Source of the DNA: an uncultured Gammaproteobacteria bacterium
GTDB lineage: Bacteria > Pseudomonadota > Gammaproteobacteria > Halothiobacillales > Halothiobacillaceae
DNA: 14,864 bases
NCBI GenBank assembly: GCA_938004235.1
Contig: CALKWL010000092.1
Span: 1 to 14,864 of the forward strand
Direction: 5' to 3'
In this document: piece after piece, positions 1-7,081 of the stretch
Layout of the letters: every line of letters begins with the position of its first letter
Numbering within the stretch: position 1 is the first letter of the stretch
Program-made: the position numbers and the translations under genes
The notes under the pieces: generated by a model
Seen by the model: only the letters and a program-made list of their open reading frames with translations
What the model was told of the DNA's origin: nothing
The model's database searches: none

Positions 1-12
1 CGGATCACGTAG

Positions 13-462
13 TCATACGGCAAGAAGCACTCCGCCGCCATAGGCAAATGCGACGCGATCCACCGAGGTAATCACCACGTACTTCAAATTCATCGCCGCA
101 ATCGTGCGCGCCAGATTCAGCGGCTCATCCGCATCCAAGGGATCAGGACGGCCATGCGCTACATCACAAAACGGACAACGCCGGGTGCAAATCCCGCCCA
201 TAATCATGAACGTCGCCGTGCCGCCGCCGAAACACTCGCCCAGATTCGGGCAATTCGCCTCCTCGCACACGGTATGCAGGCGCGCCTCGCGCAGAATGCC
301 TTTTAGGCGCTGCACCTCGGCGCTGCCATGCACCTGCGAACGTATCCACTTCGGCTTGGGCAAGGGTTCATCACGCGGCACCACCTTGACCGGGATGCGT
401 GAAACCTTGTCCACGCTGCGCATGGCGGGCGTAATCGGACGGGGGATATTGGAGTTAGTCAT
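13..462 (-). pseudogene. lipA: Lipoyl synthase, N-terminal half only (broken lipA)
   Basis: LipA is a radical-SAM enzyme that inserts two sulfurs into protein-bound octanoyl groups to make lipoate, acting after LipB. Visible are the auxiliary-cluster cysteines (C66, C71, C77 in TVCEEANCPNLGEC), the radical-SAM CX3CX2C motif (C92, C96, C99 in CTRRCPFC) and the family stretch up to ITSVDR (131-136). The frame then leaves the family, where DDLRDGGA is expected, and stops after 13 unrelated residues, giving 149 aa against about 320 normally. The half carrying much of the active site is therefore missing. A good ribosome site (AAGGA, 8 nt before ATG) lies in the end of the upstream pseudogene, and the ATG overlaps that gene's stop as ATGA. 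The cause may be a real rearrangement or an assembly chimera near the sequence end. Family identity is certain; its state in the living cell is not. Confidence 0.8.
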
Positions 463-943
463 GTGTTTAATCCTTGGAAACTCTTCAACTCATTTTCAAT
501 CTGCTCGATACTGGGCAAACTGGTTTGCAACTCGGCAGGCAGGGATTCGAGCAATTTGAATTCCGCCACACCCATAGGCTGGGACCTATCGCCCAAGGCA
601 TACTCGGCCACGATCTTGTTTTTGCTCTTGCACAGCAACAGACCAATGGTGGGGTTATCGTGCTCGCCTGCTTCTCGACCAAGCCCGAGGAAATCAAAGC
701 GGTACAGGTCTTTTAATGACTCACGCGCCAGCCGCTCGATCACCTTGGCACCCCAGCCCTGCTCGGCCTGCCGCGCCAGAATATCGCGCCCGATCTGCCA
801 ATACAGCACACCACCAGTTCGCGGTTGACCGCCAGCGTGGCGCGCTGATGGGCGCTGTGAATACGCGTTTTCAGCTCAAGCAACCATTCCGTGTAACCGG
901 CGGGCACAGGCGCAAGGGAAACGGGTTGATCGCTCACAGCCAT
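459..943 (-). pseudogene. Degraded DUF1016/YhcG-type PD-(D/E)XK nuclease gene
   Basis: Two reading frames must be joined to read this gene. The upstream frame (943 to about 812) carries the family N-terminus, YTEWLLELKTRIHSAHQRAT and NRELVV. The frame from about 809 carries LYWQIGRDILARQAEQGWG and VIERLAR. They are separated by what looks like a 2-nt TG expansion (GTGGTGTG, near 807-815). The text then jumps from VIERLAR to the family block LKDLYRFDFLGLG, and again from REAGE to DNPTIGLLLCKSKNKIVAEYAL. About 100 residues seem lost at the first jump and several tens at the second, which removes the region that should hold the nuclease catalytic residues. Full members are about 350 aa, and this one would be about 160. 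It is almost certainly dead. It sits directly downstream of the restriction-modification pair and its stop overlaps the lipA start. The start used is the ATG at 943; an ATG at 964 is possible. Confidence 0.75.
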
Positions 944-989
944 AAACACTTTACTAAGATACATCTTCTAAATGACCAGCTTGCGCAAA

Positions 990-1013
990 ACGGTGCTGTC
1001 AATCAAAGCACCG
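990..1013 (-). terminator. Candidate intrinsic terminator of the restriction-modification operon
   Basis: On the minus strand a 7-bp stem (CGGTGCT paired with AGCACCG, 9-nt loop) is followed by TTTTGCGC. It lies 38 bases beyond the endonuclease stop codon. The stem is short and the T-run only four long, so it may be weak. No competing gene overlaps it. Confidence 0.45.
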
Positions 1014-1050
1014 CATGGCAAGAAACCCGGTGTACGGCACAACACGGACA

Positions 1051-2007
1051 TTAGGGCGCATCGTATGGACCAAGAAACCGTACCCCATTAAAGTGAATCA
1101 GGTGCGACGGCGCATCGGCCACCCACACCTCTGTCTCCCACGCGATTTCGGGCAGGTAGCGGCCCATGATGGAGCGATTCGGGAAGGCAGTCACATAGAC
1201 AAGCCCGGCCTTGGAACCGGCAAACAGCTTGGCAAGTTCGGCGTGGCGCTTGCCATCGACCGGGCCGTGACTGGTGACGGACTCGACCAGCAGCAGCCAA
1301 TTTTTCTCGGTGAAGTGCAAGACCACATCGGGCATCTTGCCGTGTGAGTCCACATCCACGCCCAGCTCGGCCAGCAGCGCGGCGTCGAAGTAACCCCACT
1401 TATCGCCAGTGTCCCCGGCATAGACCAGCACGCTCCCCGGAGCAAAGCGGGGTGCGAAGTCCTCAATGATGGCCCGGATAAGTTCACTGTGCTCGCCTGG
1501 GCTCAGGGTGATTTCCTGGCCCGGCGCGATCTCAACCGGGATGCGGTTCTGCTCGCGCTCCTTCGCGTACCTGGCGACCAGCGTTTCACGCTCGGCCAGA
1601 TAGGCGGTGAGGTTGTCGTGCCAGTGCGCTGTGCCGAAGCTGCGCAGTAGCTTGAGGGCGGCGGGTTCGACTTGATAGACGGACTTCGGGCTGTTCACCG
1701 AGCGGTCTGGCTGGTCTGGGTTGTAGAGAGCCAAGCCAGCGTCGCAGAACTGGTGCATGGTCTGGCGGCGGAACGTCTCGCGGGTATTCGGCGCGTACTC
1801 CTTGCCGTAGTGCTCGCGCGCCCAGTCCATGATCGGCGTGATGCCGACAAGCGGGTTTTCTGCCTGCGCCCACGGCTTGCCCGGCGTGAGGTTCAGCAGG
1901 GCCAGCAGTGACAGGGCGGATCGCTCGTTTTGCTGCGCTCGAGGTAGGCCAAGCGAAATGATGATCTGGTGTGCGGCCTCGATGTATTCGTTCTTCTTGT
2001 CGGTCAT
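1051..2007 (-). CDS. BsuBI/PstI-family type II restriction endonuclease
   Basis: Predicted to cut double-stranded DNA at CTGCAG, the site of the founding members BsuBI and PstI. The 318-aa product is the usual length and looks complete. Residues 1-150 form the mostly helical N-terminal domain of the family (LLALLNLTPGKPW and NTRETFRRQTMHQF are visible). The C-terminal half (about 165-318) is the catalytic PD-(D/E)XK-like domain: VLVYAGDTGDKWGYFD, then MPDVVLHF with D227, LLLVESVTSHGPVDGKRHAEL with E242, and a closing FNGVRFLGPY. The start ATG overlaps the methyltransferase stop as ATGA, so translation is probably coupled, with the protecting enzyme made first. The absence of CTGCAG from this window supports the specificity. 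The recognition sequence itself is inferred from family membership, not shown directly. Confidence 0.9.
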   Translation of the reverse strand: MTDKKNEYIEAAHQIIISLGLPRAQQNERSALSLLALLNLTPGKPWAQAENPLVGITPIMDWAREHYGKEYAPNTRETFRRQTMHQFCDAGLALYNPDQPDRSVNSPKSVYQVEPAALKLLRSFGTAHWHDNLTAYLAERETLVARYAKEREQNRIPVEIAPGQEITLSPGEHSELIRAIIEDFAPRFAPGSVLVYAGDTGDKWGYFDAALLAELGVDVDSHGKMPDVVLHFTEKNWLLLVESVTSHGPVDGKRHAELAKLFAGSKAGLVYVTAFPNRSIMGRYLPEIAWETEVWVADAPSHLIHFNGVRFLGPYDAP

Positions 2008-3491
2008 GCCGTCAGTTTCCCTAGTTGTTCATCCATCATTTCCTGCGTGATTTTGCTGTGCTGCTTGGCCCACCTGCCCAGCTCGATCAACGCGGAACGC
2101 GAAGGGTACTTCATCAACTTGAGGTCGGTTGCGTTGACCTGCGTGTGGCCGTTGAAGCGGCGGAAGCTCTCGTCCACCGCCGTGGTGTTCAGGAACACGG
2201 CCAGCCCTCGGGCCAGCAGCTCTGGCAAGCCGCGCTTGTTCTCGTGAAAGAGATTCATGTGGTTCTCGAAGCCCAACACGGCATGGTCGCCAAAGGCCGC
2301 AGGATCAACCACGCTCGCCACCACGCGGCGCTTCTCTTCCTTCGATGAGAACCGGCGCACCACGCAGTAGAAGCCGTTCGGATAAAGCCACTTTTCCGTC
2401 TCGGCGTTGCGCATGATCGCGTTCGGCTTCTTCAAGCCCGGCGCCGGCCACACCGTCCCGGCGCTGCTCAGGTGTCCGGGGTAGATCAGCGGCGCTGTAC
2501 CTTCATCGGGCATGTCGCGCAGGTGCTCTTTCAAGCGGAAATCCACCACAGGCCCGGTCGATACCTTGATGCCCAGATCGGCCAACGAGTAGCGCACGGC
2601 GGGCGATAGCTCGATGGCACTTTTCTCGGTCGTGGTAGGAACATGGATAAACCGCTCGGGGTCATCCGGGAACACGACCCGGTCGAACGGGTGTTCGTGC
2701 GTGGCAAGGTCGTTGAAGCTGTCGTCGGTCGAAGTAGTGATCGTCACCGGCCCCTGCGAGCCGCCTCGCTCAAGGCGGATGATGACGTTTTCTTGCAGCA
2801 CCTTGTCATCCTTGAACGCCTTGTTGCGCGACTCGAAGAGGTGAATGTGGCGGATGGCTGCACGCTCAAGAATGAAGTCACGGAACGGACGATAGTACGG
2901 CCCATTGCAGAAGCTGCGCGGGATGATCGCCACGATCTGGCCGCCAGGTGCGGCCTGTGCCACGGCCAACGCGACGAAGGCCGAATACAGGTTCACCGTT
3001 TCGATGCCGACACTGCGCAGAGCCAGCCGGTGGGCTGAATTGCTGTTGATCTTCTTGTAGGGTGGATTGAGGATCGCGTGTGTGTACTGAGGCGTTGCAG
3101 CAGCGAAAAAACCACCAGAAAGTGTTTCTGTGGCCGCATGAATAAAATCGTCCCCTCGTACTACAGCAGAAAACCCTGACCGGTTTCGATGCCTCTCTAA
3201 AGTCTTTTTTAGATAAAAGTGCAGGGAATCATCAATTTCAAACGCATCGAGTTCTACCCGTTGAAAATGAAAGCCGCCGGACTGCCACCTCTCCAGAAAG
3301 GCATCAGAAAGCGAACCAATGCCAGCACCGGCATCAAGTAAGCGGCAGATCCCATTGGAATCAGGAAAAAGACTGGCCATAAACATTGCAGTTTTTACGG
3401 GCGTAAGAAATTGACCGAACTGTGACTTTTTACCAGCCTCTGTTTTCCTTGATACCTGCAATCGTGTTTGTTCAACTGACAGCAATGTCAT
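2004..3491 (-). CDS. N6-adenine DNA methyltransferase of the BsuBI/PstI-type system
   Basis: Partner of the endonuclease. It should methylate the adenine of CTGCAG using S-adenosylmethionine and so protect the host. The 495-aa protein has a motif X-like N-terminus (KKSQFGQFLTP, 21-31), the SAM-binding motif I LLDAGAGIGSL (51-61), acidic motif II around VELDAFEID (79-87) and the catalytic motif IV NPPYKKI (142-148), typical of gamma-class adenine methylases. The long C-terminal part (about 250-495) should hold the target-recognition region, ending with a LKLMKYPSR segment. The ATG has AAGGA only 2 nt upstream, too close for normal use, but it overlaps the stop of a 22-codon ORF as ATGA, which suggests coupled translation. 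Composition changes inside the gene: roughly 46% GC over 3121-3480 against well over 60% in sampled lines of the remainder, hinting at a mosaic origin. Confidence 0.92.
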   Translation of the reverse strand: MTLLSVEQTRLQVSRKTEAGKKSQFGQFLTPVKTAMFMASLFPDSNGICRLLDAGAGIGSLSDAFLERWQSGGFHFQRVELDAFEIDDSLHFYLKKTLERHRNRSGFSAVVRGDDFIHAATETLSGGFFAAATPQYTHAILNPPYKKINSNSAHRLALRSVGIETVNLYSAFVALAVAQAAPGGQIVAIIPRSFCNGPYYRPFRDFILERAAIRHIHLFESRNKAFKDDKVLQENVIIRLERGGSQGPVTITTSTDDSFNDLATHEHPFDRVVFPDDPERFIHVPTTTEKSAIELSPAVRYSLADLGIKVSTGPVVDFRLKEHLRDMPDEGTAPLIYPGHLSSAGTVWPAPGLKKPNAIMRNAETEKWLYPNGFYCVVRRFSSKEEKRRVVASVVDPAAFGDHAVLGFENHMNLFHENKRGLPELLARGLAVFLNTTAVDESFRRFNGHTQVNATDLKLMKYPSRSALIELGRWAKQHSKITQEMMDEQLGKLTA

Positions 3492-3556
3492 GTCCTTGAG
3501 CTTTGCGCCCCGATGTTGTCGACGGCTTCTTTGCCGATCCAGTTCAATGTTGGCAT
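3488..3556 (-). pseudogene. 22-codon ORF with a type III Mod-like start, upstream of the methyltransferase
   Basis: The translation starts MPTLNWIGKEAV, which from memory is the characteristic opening of many type III restriction-modification Mod methylases (MPTLNWIGK.AV followed by NHH or KHH). It then departs (DNIGAQSSRT) and stops. AAAGGA lies 9 nt before the ATG. Its TGA overlaps the methyltransferase ATG, so it could now serve as a translated leader feeding ribosomes to that gene, whose own ribosome site is poorly spaced. Two readings fit: a fossil of an earlier type III system, or a selected leader peptide. They are not exclusive. The Mod match rests on only 12 residues. Confidence 0.5.
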
Positions 3557-3613
3557 TCAGACATTTCCTTTATGCTGGGTTGTTCTTTTCCGTGCAAGGT
3601 TGCGGCGTTGCGC

Positions 3614-4276
3614 TCACACAAGCTCGCGACCATCCACAAACACGGCGTCACACTCAAGCACATGAGCAAGCTGCAAGGCCAGTGGGCGCTTCAATGCGTC
3701 AAGCGTCATCGGTGCAAAATCACGCACCTGGCACATGCGCAAACCGGCATAGCCGCAGGGGTTGATACGCGAAAACGGCTGCATGTCCATGTCCACGTTC
3801 AGCGCCAGGCCATGATAGCAGCGCCCCTGGCGTATCTTCAGGCCGAGCGAGGCGATTTTGCAGTCGCCGACATACACGCCCGGCGCATCACGGCGCGCGT
3901 GCGCTTCGATGCCAAGGTCGGCCAGCAAGGCGATCAGGGCGCGTTCCAGCCGCTCGACCATCTCGCGCACGCCAATGCGGGCGCGCGTCAGATCAAACAG
4001 CACATAGGCCACCAGCTGCCCCGGTGCGTGATAGGTCACTTGCCCGCCGCGATCGACCTGCACCACGGGGATGTCGCCCGGCGCGAGCACATGCTCGGCC
4101 TTGCCTGCCAGCCCCTGGGTGAAGACGGGCGGGTGTTCCAGCAGCCACAGTTCATCGATGGTTGACGCGCCGCGGGTCAGGGTGAACTGACGCATGGCGG
4201 CCAGGCTCTGCGCATAGTCGGTGCGGCCAAGGTTACGCACATGCAGTCTGTCCGATGCTGGATTGGATGGATTCAT
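3614..4276 (-). CDS. lipB: Octanoyltransferase LipB (lipoate biosynthesis)
   Basis: Transfers octanoyl from acyl carrier protein to the lipoyl domains of dehydrogenase complexes, the step before LipA, in the cytoplasm. With the start at 4276 the protein has 220 aa, close to the family's 210-220. Visible motifs are DELWLLEHPPVFTQG (41-55), the substrate-binding RGGQVTYHAPGQ (76-87), APGVYVGDCKIASLGLK with the conserved lysine K140, and RINPCGYAG with the catalytic cysteine C174. The frame stays open further upstream, but that part has no family similarity. An in-frame ATG at 4285 is an equal alternative, since neither start has a clear Shine-Dalgarno. Normally lipB is followed at once by lipA; here about 3 kb of defence genes separate them. 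It diverges from the baeS operon across a 280-bp spacer. Confidence 0.95.
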   Translation of the reverse strand: MNPSNPASDRLHVRNLGRTDYAQSLAAMRQFTLTRGASTIDELWLLEHPPVFTQGLAGKAEHVLAPGDIPVVQVDRGGQVTYHAPGQLVAYVLFDLTRARIGVREMVERLERALIALLADLGIEAHARRDAPGVYVGDCKIASLGLKIRQGRCYHGLALNVDMDMQPFSRINPCGYAGLRMCQVRDFAPMTLDALKRPLALQLAHVLECDAVFVDGRELV

Positions 4277-4321
4277 GGGCGGCATTATGGCGGGAAACCA
4301 GTCCGAATGTTTCATAAATTC

Positions 4322-4336
4322 GCGCGATGATCGCGC
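4322..4336. repeat. 15-bp GC-rich palindrome upstream of lipB
   Basis: GCGCGAT-G-ATCGCGC has perfect 7-bp arms around one base. It lies 46 bp upstream of the lipB start at 4276 and just left of a larger inverted repeat. Its shape suits a dimeric repressor site, but no known operator was recognised. Confidence 0.4.
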
Positions 4337-4342
4337 AGGATA

Positions 4343-4421
4343 TTGTTCGTACAAGGGATTTTCCGAAGAAGCGCCGTATCGGGTCATACGGTCGAATGAG
4401 GAAAATTCCTTGTACGGACAA
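4343..4421 (+). promoter_or_regulatory. Long inverted repeat with nested hairpin between lipB and baeS
   Basis: Arms 4343-4364 and 4400-4421 pair over 22 positions: 20 are Watson-Crick in DNA and the two exceptions (4347/4417 and 4357/4407) are T-G and G-T, so plus-strand RNA forms an unbroken 22-bp stem with two G-U wobbles. Minus-strand RNA would have two A-C mismatches. Inside lies a second hairpin, CCGTAT (4374-4379) with ATACGG (4386-4391). Each outer arm also contains a small TTGT-N4-ACAA palindrome (4343-4354 and 4410-4421, the latter TTGTACGGACAA). It is 145 bp upstream of baeS and may be a 5' leader structure, an operator pair or a remnant of a mobile palindromic element. No T-run follows. 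Confidence 0.55.
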
Positions 4422-4565
4422 GAGACCAGCGAGGGCGGGTGTAATTTATGGAACATTCGGGCTAGGCCGCGAAACAATTGTGCAGATTGTGTGAAATTGA
4501 CCCGACCGCGATTGTGTACGAGCTTAGCGGCTTCTAAAGTTATGCAACCGTTTCAGGGACACCCC

Positions 4566-5975
4566 ATGCGCCTTGGTATCAGCACTCGCCTGTTTCTCGT
4601 CATGCTGCTGGTCAGTCTTGCCCTGATCGGCGGCATGATGCTGGCCGCGCAATGGCGCTTCACCCAGGGCATTCAAAACTACGCACAAAACGAGGATGCG
4701 CAGCGCGCCGAGGTGTTTGTCGCCGCGCTGGCGCGCTTTTACAGCCTCAAGCGAAGCTGGGAACCATTTCGCCAAGCTTCTTCAACGCGCTGGAAGGGTT
4801 TTCTGCGGCAAACCGTGCAAAGAGACGCCGCTTTCGATGACATGGCGCATGAGGAAAGCGAGCGGCGCACGAACATGGTTTGGCTCGCGCTTGCGCGTCG
4901 TCTGGCGCTGCTGGATACCGAGGGTCAAAGGGTTGCCGGATCGGACGAACTGCTGAACAAGGCGCAACGCCTGCCCATCGTCGTAAATCAGCAGACCGTC
5001 GGCTGGCTGGCGATTAATCCGCCCAAGCTGCGCGGCGACGCCTTGCGCGAACGGTTGCTGCACGAGCTCAATCGGGGATTGTTCTGGATCGGACTGCTGG
5101 CCTTGCTGCTCGCCGCACTCGCTTCGGCCTGGCTGGCGCGTCACTTTTTGCAACCGATCCGCCAGCTCAACGCGGCAGCGCAAGGCCTGGCTCAGGGCGA
5201 TTTGAGCCGCCGGGTCGAACTTAGACGTGATGACGAGCTTGGGCAACTGGCCGCGCAATTTGACCGCATGGCGCAGACGCTGGAACACCAGGAGCGCTCG
5301 CGCCGAGACTGGCTGGCGGATGTATCGCACGAACTGCGTACCCCGCTGACGATTCTCAGAGGTGAAATCGAGGCCTTGCAGGATGGCGTGCGCCCGTTGG
5401 ACAGTCGCGCCGTGAGCTCTCTGGCACAGGAGGTCGCGCGGCTGGATCGTCTCATCAGTGACCTTTACCAACTCGCCCAGACGGATCGGGAGTCATTTGA
5501 ATATGAAATGCAGCCTGTGGATTTTGCCGCACTGGTGCGTGATGCCGCCGGGCGCTTTGCCGAACGCTTCCGACAAGCCGGTCTTGAGTTTGAGTTTCAA
5601 TGCGCTGCGCAACCTGTCGGAAGCCTTTTGGGCGACGCACAACGCCTGCATCAGGTTTTGGCAAATCTTCTGGAAAACAGCGTGCGCTACACCCAGACGC
5701 CGGGACGGGTTCGGCTACGCTGCGAACCGTCCGCGCACGAAATCGCGCTCATTCTTGAAGACAGCGCACCCGGCGTTCCCGCCGAGGCCTTGCCTCGCCT
5801 GTTCGAGCGTCTGTATCGCGTCGAAGGCTCGCGCAGCCGCGAGCATGGCGGCGCCGGTCTTGGGCTGGCGATGTGCCGCTCGATCGTACAAGCGCATGGC
5901 GGTCGGCTTGAGGCGCATCCCTCGCCGCTTGGCGGTCTCATGTTGCGACTTGTCTTACCCCTCCGGACACTCTGA
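4566..5975 (+). CDS. baeS: Envelope-stress sensor histidine kinase BaeS
   Basis: Inner-membrane sensor kinase that autophosphorylates and passes phosphate to BaeR. The 469-aa protein matches E. coli BaeS in length and layout: TM1 at about 8-28, a periplasmic sensor region at about 30-170, TM2 at about 172-190, HAMP at about 190-243, then the kinase core. Visible are the H-box DVSHELRTP (252-260, H255) followed by the BaeS-like LTILRGEIEALQDGVR, the N-box LLENSVRYT (N371), the G1 box DSAPGVP (from 399), the F-box LFERLYRVEGSR and the G2 box GGAGLGLA (428-435). All catalytic residues are present. The start has AGGGA 6 nt upstream; the frame is open far upstream but without family similarity. 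baeR follows 33 nt later. The minus-strand lip genes flank this plus-strand operon, so it probably entered the locus later. Confidence 0.92.
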   Translation: MRLGISTRLFLVMLLVSLALIGGMMLAAQWRFTQGIQNYAQNEDAQRAEVFVAALARFYSLKRSWEPFRQASSTRWKGFLRQTVQRDAAFDDMAHEESERRTNMVWLALARRLALLDTEGQRVAGSDELLNKAQRLPIVVNQQTVGWLAINPPKLRGDALRERLLHELNRGLFWIGLLALLLAALASAWLARHFLQPIRQLNAAAQGLAQGDLSRRVELRRDDELGQLAAQFDRMAQTLEHQERSRRDWLADVSHELRTPLTILRGEIEALQDGVRPLDSRAVSSLAQEVARLDRLISDLYQLAQTDRESFEYEMQPVDFAALVRDAAGRFAERFRQAGLEFEFQCAAQPVGSLLGDAQRLHQVLANLLENSVRYTQTPGRVRLRCEPSAHEIALILEDSAPGVPAEALPRLFERLYRVEGSRSREHGGAGLGLAMCRSIVQAHGGRLEAHPSPLGGLMLRLVLPLRTL

Positions 5976-6008
5976 CTCAGGCAGGGCGTCCATGATTGAG
6001 AGCCGTCT

Positions 6009-6701
6009 ATGACTGACACGCTTCCCATACCCCAACATATCCTGATTGTTGAAGATGAGGAAAAAATCGCCCGCCTGCTGAGCGACTATCTGCAACAAGC
6101 AGGCTACCGTTGCACCTGGCTGGCCGATGGCCTAAAGGCGGAACAGCTCATCAGACAAGAACGCCCCGATCTGGTGTTGCTCGATCTGATGCTTCCCGGT
6201 CGGGATGGACTGGATATTTGCCGTGCGCTGCGCCGCTTCTCCAGCATTCCGATCATTATGCTGACGGCGCGCGTCGAGGAAATCGACCGCCTGCTTGGCC
6301 TGGAAATGGGTGCGGACGATTATGTATGCAAGCCCTTCAGCCCGCGCGAAGTGGTGTCCAGGGTTAAGGCGCTGCTCCGACGCGCACAGGGGCAGCTGCT
6401 TCCCGAACGGCACGAGGAGGGCCTGTTGCTGGACGAGAGCCGTTTTCAGGCGCGTCTGGACGGCAAGACGCTTGATCTTACGCCCGTCGAATTTCGCCTG
6501 CTGGCGACCCTGCATGCGCATCCGGGAAGGGTGTTCGGGCGCGAAAACCTGCTGCATCACATCTACGCCGACCACCGTATCGTCAGTGAACGCACGGTGG
6601 ACAGCCATATCAAAAACCTGCGGCGCAAGCTGGATGAGGCGGCGCCGGGACGGGATTTAATCCAATCGGTCTATGGCGTGGGTTATCGCTTTGGCGATTG
6701 A
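6009..6701 (+). CDS. baeR: Response regulator BaeR (OmpR/PhoB family)
   Basis: Cytoplasmic DNA-binding partner of BaeS, 230 aa. The receiver domain (about 10-125) has the acidic pocket VEDE (14-17), the phospho-acceptor D59 in LLDLMLPG, T86 and K108 (CKPFSPREVV). The winged-helix domain (about 134-228) has DLTPVEFRLLATL, RTVDSHIKNLRRKL and VYGVGYRF. LARVEEIDRLLGLE-type wording (T86 to E99 region) and DSHIKNLRRKL closely match E. coli BaeR. In enterobacteria BaeR activates efflux genes and the periplasmic chaperone gene spy. Here two small exported-protein genes follow on the same strand, a plausible local regulon, though not shown. GAGAG about 8 nt before the ATG serves as ribosome site. Confidence 0.93.
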   Translation: MTDTLPIPQHILIVEDEEKIARLLSDYLQQAGYRCTWLADGLKAEQLIRQERPDLVLLDLMLPGRDGLDICRALRRFSSIPIIMLTARVEEIDRLLGLEMGADDYVCKPFSPREVVSRVKALLRRAQGQLLPERHEEGLLLDESRFQARLDGKTLDLTPVEFRLLATLHAHPGRVFGRENLLHHIYADHRIVSERTVDSHIKNLRRKLDEAAPGRDLIQSVYGVGYRFGD

Positions 6702-6743
6702 GAATCCGCCCAATGCACCGCTACGCCAGCGTGAGCGCACAAG

Positions 6744-6928
6744 CGCCATAACAGGCTGCTGAAATGAGTATTTCAGCAGCCTGTTATGGCGGGACATGGA
6801 TGTCCTGCACGCCAATCCATCACACAAGTGATTGATTGGGCGCTACCGAATCCGAGCGTGAACGCGAAGCTGGCGCAAGCCCACCGGATTCGGTAGGGCT
6901 GAAAAACGCATGGATGAGTTTTTCAGCC
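6744..6928 (+). repeat. Five-hairpin composite element, copy A
   Basis: The only recognisable structure in the 380-bp gap 6702-7081. Five consecutive stems: HP1 6744-6791 (22 perfect bp, loop GAGT); HP2 6789-6808 (9 bp with one G-T, loop GG, sharing three bases with HP1); spacer ACG; HP3 6812-6839 (12 positions, one mismatch, loop ACAA); a 3-nt spacer; HP4 6843-6854 with 6885-6896 (12 bp, 30-nt loop holding GCGT-GA-ACGC); HP5 6897-6928 (stem broken once, loop GG). Copy B at 8120-8280 repeats the order, loops and 3-nt spacers with different but still complementary stems. It starts 43 nt past baeR and could stop or stabilise that transcript, but no clear T-run follows HP1. Confidence 0.85.
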
Positions 6929-6970
6929 TCCTCATAAGAAAACCCTGACTCAATCAGAGCCCCCCCGAAA

Positions 6971-6990
6971 CTCCACAAAGTCTCCACCAA
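6971..6990 (+). promoter_or_regulatory. Tandem CTCCAC direct repeat, possible response-regulator site
   Basis: CTCCACAAA (6971-6979) and CTCCACCAA (6982-6990) repeat 11 bp apart, one helical turn, the usual spacing for OmpR-family dimers. From memory the E. coli BaeR box contains TCTCCA. The pair lies about 90 bp upstream of the exported-protein gene at 7082 and downstream of baeR. I see no convincing -35/-10 pair, so this is a candidate only. Confidence 0.3.
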
Positions 6991-7081
6991 CCCGCCTCGG
7001 CTTCTGCAAAAACGCTCGCCAAAATACGCATCAAGGGAAAGCACTTATCCCGAACCGAGCAACAGACAGAGGAGACTCAAC

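Noticed and set aside
13..54. A different gene end or insertion sequence in the first 54 bases
   Set aside because: Translations in all frames are too short to identify and no inverted-repeat terminus can be recognised.
459..809. Intact small gene of 116 codons
   Set aside because: It contains C-terminal and mid-protein blocks of a larger nuclease, starts at a GTG created by frame disruption, and its true N-terminus lies in the neighbouring frame.
3569..3597. Promoter-like TTGCAC-17-CATAAA before the leader ORF (minus strand)
   Set aside because: The predicted start would fall after the AAAGGA ribosome site that it overlaps, leaving a nearly leaderless message, so the two signals conflict; kept only as a possibility.
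3503..4165. Plus-strand open frame opposite lipB
   Set aside because: It overlaps LipB with its catalytic Cys and Lys motifs; no signature and no start context of its own.
4221..4565. In-frame upstream extension of baeS (would give 584 aa)
   Set aside because: The extra 115 residues cross the inverted repeat, lack family similarity and would bury the N-terminal membrane segment; the ATG at 4566 has a proper ribosome site and gives BaeS length.
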